Below are positions 41,333-42,939 of a stretch of DNA of 42,939 nt, in pieces. Position 1 is the first letter of the stretch. Each line of letters begins with the position of its first letter. The stretch is from Pirellulales bacterium (GTDB lineage Bacteria > Planctomycetota > Planctomycetia > Pirellulales > Thermoguttaceae), in contig JABWBD010000010.1 of NCBI GenBank assembly GCA_013360685.1, forward strand, positions 1-42,939, written 5' to 3'. Under the pieces are notes generated by a model, which was not told the origin of the DNA, did no database searches, and was given only the letters and a program-made list of their open reading frames with translations. Made by a program: the position numbers and the translations under genes.

Positions 41333-41926
41333 GCTGATATTCCGGAGCAGTGGAGTCAAAACGCAGCGTACCACCCGTATTGTAAATCCCCTACCGCAAG
41401 AAGGGAATCGTCGCCACCAGCCTTCCGAAAAACGTCACAGCAACGCGCCGCAGCGAGGACGCAGCGAAACTCGCTCGAATAGGTGGTGTGTCGCACGAGG
41501 GTGGCCGAGAAAACCGGGTAGGCGAAGCTGAAGGGAACGAGATCTGAGTGCACTGAAGAGCGACTGAATCGTCCTCACTCCACGTGATTCGGCTCCATCC
41601 GCATGTGCTACCGCTATGGGCTGGCTGCGCATCTGCGCTGATCAGCGCGAGCAAGGCAACCTTGTGACGGCGGTGCGGACCGATCGCATAGAATTACTCC
41701 CTTGAAATCGGCCGGTCGCCGCGACGTAAACCCCGCCGCGATCAACAACTTCAATGCGACATTACCATTCGGGACAGAACCGTCTTCGAGTGTGAAATGT
41801 TCTTGCTTATTCTGACGCCCATTTCAGACACGTTGATGCATATAGCCCGCGCTCCCGCTATACTCGACATCGCAGGCAGGAACCCGGGCAGGCCGGGAAG
41901 CGACCAGGGAAGCCAGGAGACGAAAT
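41333..41926. other. divergent intergenic region
   Basis: This 594 bp spacer lies between the antitoxin and heparinase-like genes. Apart from the TACAAT box for the antitoxin and the dyad/promoter at 41833-41864, I see no gene or RNA; the frames through it have no protein-like character. Confidence 0.5.
41833..41864 (+). promoter_or_regulatory. candidate promoter/operator of the heparinase-like gene
   Basis: TATACT (41859-41864) is a good -10. TTGATG (41833-41838) is the best -35, but the spacer is long (20 bp). The dyad TATAGC-N10-GCTATA (41841-41862) overlaps the -10 and could bind a regulator. AGGAG at 41915-41919 serves the ATG at 41927. Confidence 0.4.
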
Positions 41927-42939
41927 ATGAGCTCTTTCAAGAAACGGATACGGGAGACTCACCCGGAAGACCTGACCGGCCCGCAGATGCTCGCGGCCAG
42001 GTGTCTCGCAGCAGGCATCGCTCTGACCGCGATTCTGGCCGGTCCGCCCTCAAAGGCGGCCGAGTCACCGGAACCGAACCGCGCGGGCGCGAAGACCCAA
42101 AGCACGTTTTGCCACGCCGAGGTGATCGAGCGGCTCCGGGGGAATGTCGCTGGGCATCCGAGGGCGGCGGCCGTCGCCAAGGAGGTACGGGCCGCGGCGC
42201 AACCGTGGCTCGATATGTCCGACGCGGATCTGTGGTCGCTGATGTTCGGAGCCGGCATTCCTCGCTCCTGGATGGTGTGGTCCAACGGACATTGCCCATC
42301 GTGCAATCAAAACGTGCTGATGTATGCGTGGAAAATCGATGCGATGAATCGACCCTATAAGTTAATGTGTCCACATTGTGAGGAATTGTTTCCCAAAAAT
42401 GATTTCCACGCATTTTATCATTCTGGACTGGATAAACACGGGGTGTTTCAGCATGCTCTTGCGGATCGATCGCTGTTGTATAATGAAGCTCATCCCGATT
42501 TGCATGATCCCCTTCATCAGTTTGGGGTGGATGATGGGGAGGGATATCGCGATGGAGAGAAAACCTGGTGGTTTATTGGCACCTATTTGATTTATGGGCA
42601 GTGGAAACAACTGGTGTTGGGGGGCATTCGAAATCTGTCAGCGGCCTATGTGGCAACAGGCGATTCTGCCTATGCACACCGTGCAGGGGTGTTGCTGGAT
42701 CGGGTGGCTGATCTGTACACGACGTTCAATTTCAAAGATCAAGGGGTGATGTATGAAGGGCCCGCACACGCAGGCTACGTGTCCACATGGCACGATGCGT
42801 GTGAGGAAACACGCGAATTGGCACTGGCCTATGACCAGGTGCGAGATGCATTGCAAAAAGATAAGGAACTATCTGTGTTTTTGAGCAAAAAGGCCAAACA
42901 GTTCGAAATCGATACACCCAAAAATTCACCCGAATGATT
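41927..42939 (+). CDS. heparinase II/III-like (alginate-lyase-like) exported protein, 3'-partial
   Basis: Start ATG 41927 with AGGAG 7 bases upstream. The N-terminus is 25 residues of polar sequence, then a hydrophobic stretch (MLAARCLAAGIALTAILAG, about 21-39) that fits an export signal. CPSC (about 124-127) and CPHCEELFPKNDF (about 145-157) form a paired-Cys zinc-like insert seen in planctomycete heparinase II/III-type proteins, followed by a helical toroid-like region (FIGTYLIYGQWKQLV). A TGA at 42935 closes the frame at 336 residues, half the family length; adding one A would restore PE-MI reading on, so the stop may be an error. GC content drops sharply from about base 42300. Confidence 0.65.

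Noticed and set aside
1-42939. CRISPR array, tRNA or rRNA genes, transposase or prophage
   Set aside because: No regularly spaced repeats, tRNA TPsiC-arm signatures, rRNA sequence or recombinase motifs were recognised when reading both strands.

Overview
The window is GC-rich bacterial chromosomal DNA that reads like a member of the Planctomycetota (Pirellulales-type). This placement is inference from gene content: a fused CcoN-CcoO cbb3 oxidase with its assembly set, a ffh-rpsP-trmD-rplS operon without rimM, many exported sugar-active enzymes, DUF1573 and DUF4432 proteins, a membrane-anchored PQQ-type beta-propeller, and a pRiA4b ORF-3-type protein fused to SH3-like modules. No rRNA, tRNA, CRISPR array, transposase or prophage gene was seen.

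Layout. Bases 1-4851 (+) hold a sugar-related cluster: a 5'-truncated L-fucose/arabinose isomerase-family protein, a DUF4432 epimerase-like protein, a TIM-barrel amidohydrolase and an exported neutral-ceramidase-like hydrolase. It converges on a PQQ-propeller gene (4843-6501, -). Then come the pRiA4b fusion protein (6745-8517) and an exported GH20 hexosaminidase (8659-10266). Bases 10275-13892 (-) are the housekeeping operon ffh, rpsP, trmD, rplS, yraN. After a 0.7 kb spacer with a good sigma70-like promoter comes a DUF1573 protein, then a short-chain reductase coupled to a small FeoB-associated Cys-rich protein (-), then uroporphyrinogen-decarboxylase-like, DJ-1/PfpI-like and possible deoxyhypusine-synthase-like genes (+), then corA and an Fe-S type Rrf2 regulator (-).

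Bases 22332-31670 form a nearly complete cbb3 oxidase locus: ccoNO (fused), ccoQ, ccoP (one haem c), ccoG, ccoH/fixH, a TauE/SafE-like membrane protein, ccoI and ccoS (53 codons). An inverted hicAB toxin-antitoxin pair splits it into two blocks. The divergent Rrf2 gene carries Fe-S cysteines, and a TAGATGA-N8-TCATCTA dyad lies about 50 bp before ccoNO, which suggests redox or NO control of respiration. Two copies of an approximately 84 bp palindromic element sit directly before rrf2 and ccoI. In ccoI the ribosome-binding site and start codon lie in the hairpin loop.

Bases 31697-39609 (-) are three large exported glycoside hydrolases: a GH-A-type enzyme, a GH89 alpha-N-acetylglucosaminidase-like protein and a GH38 alpha-mannosidase-like protein. 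They are followed by a 1.17 kb gene-free, strongly G-skewed stretch, an antitoxin/ParE-type toxin pair (-), and a heparinase-II/III-like gene at the right edge. That last gene changes abruptly from about 68% to about 35% GC in mid-frame and ends in a stop that looks like a one-base deletion. The carbohydrate enzymes suggest breakdown of amino-sugar-containing glycans. The oxidase locus is the most coherent system in the window, and its regulatory and repeat architecture is the most interesting part.
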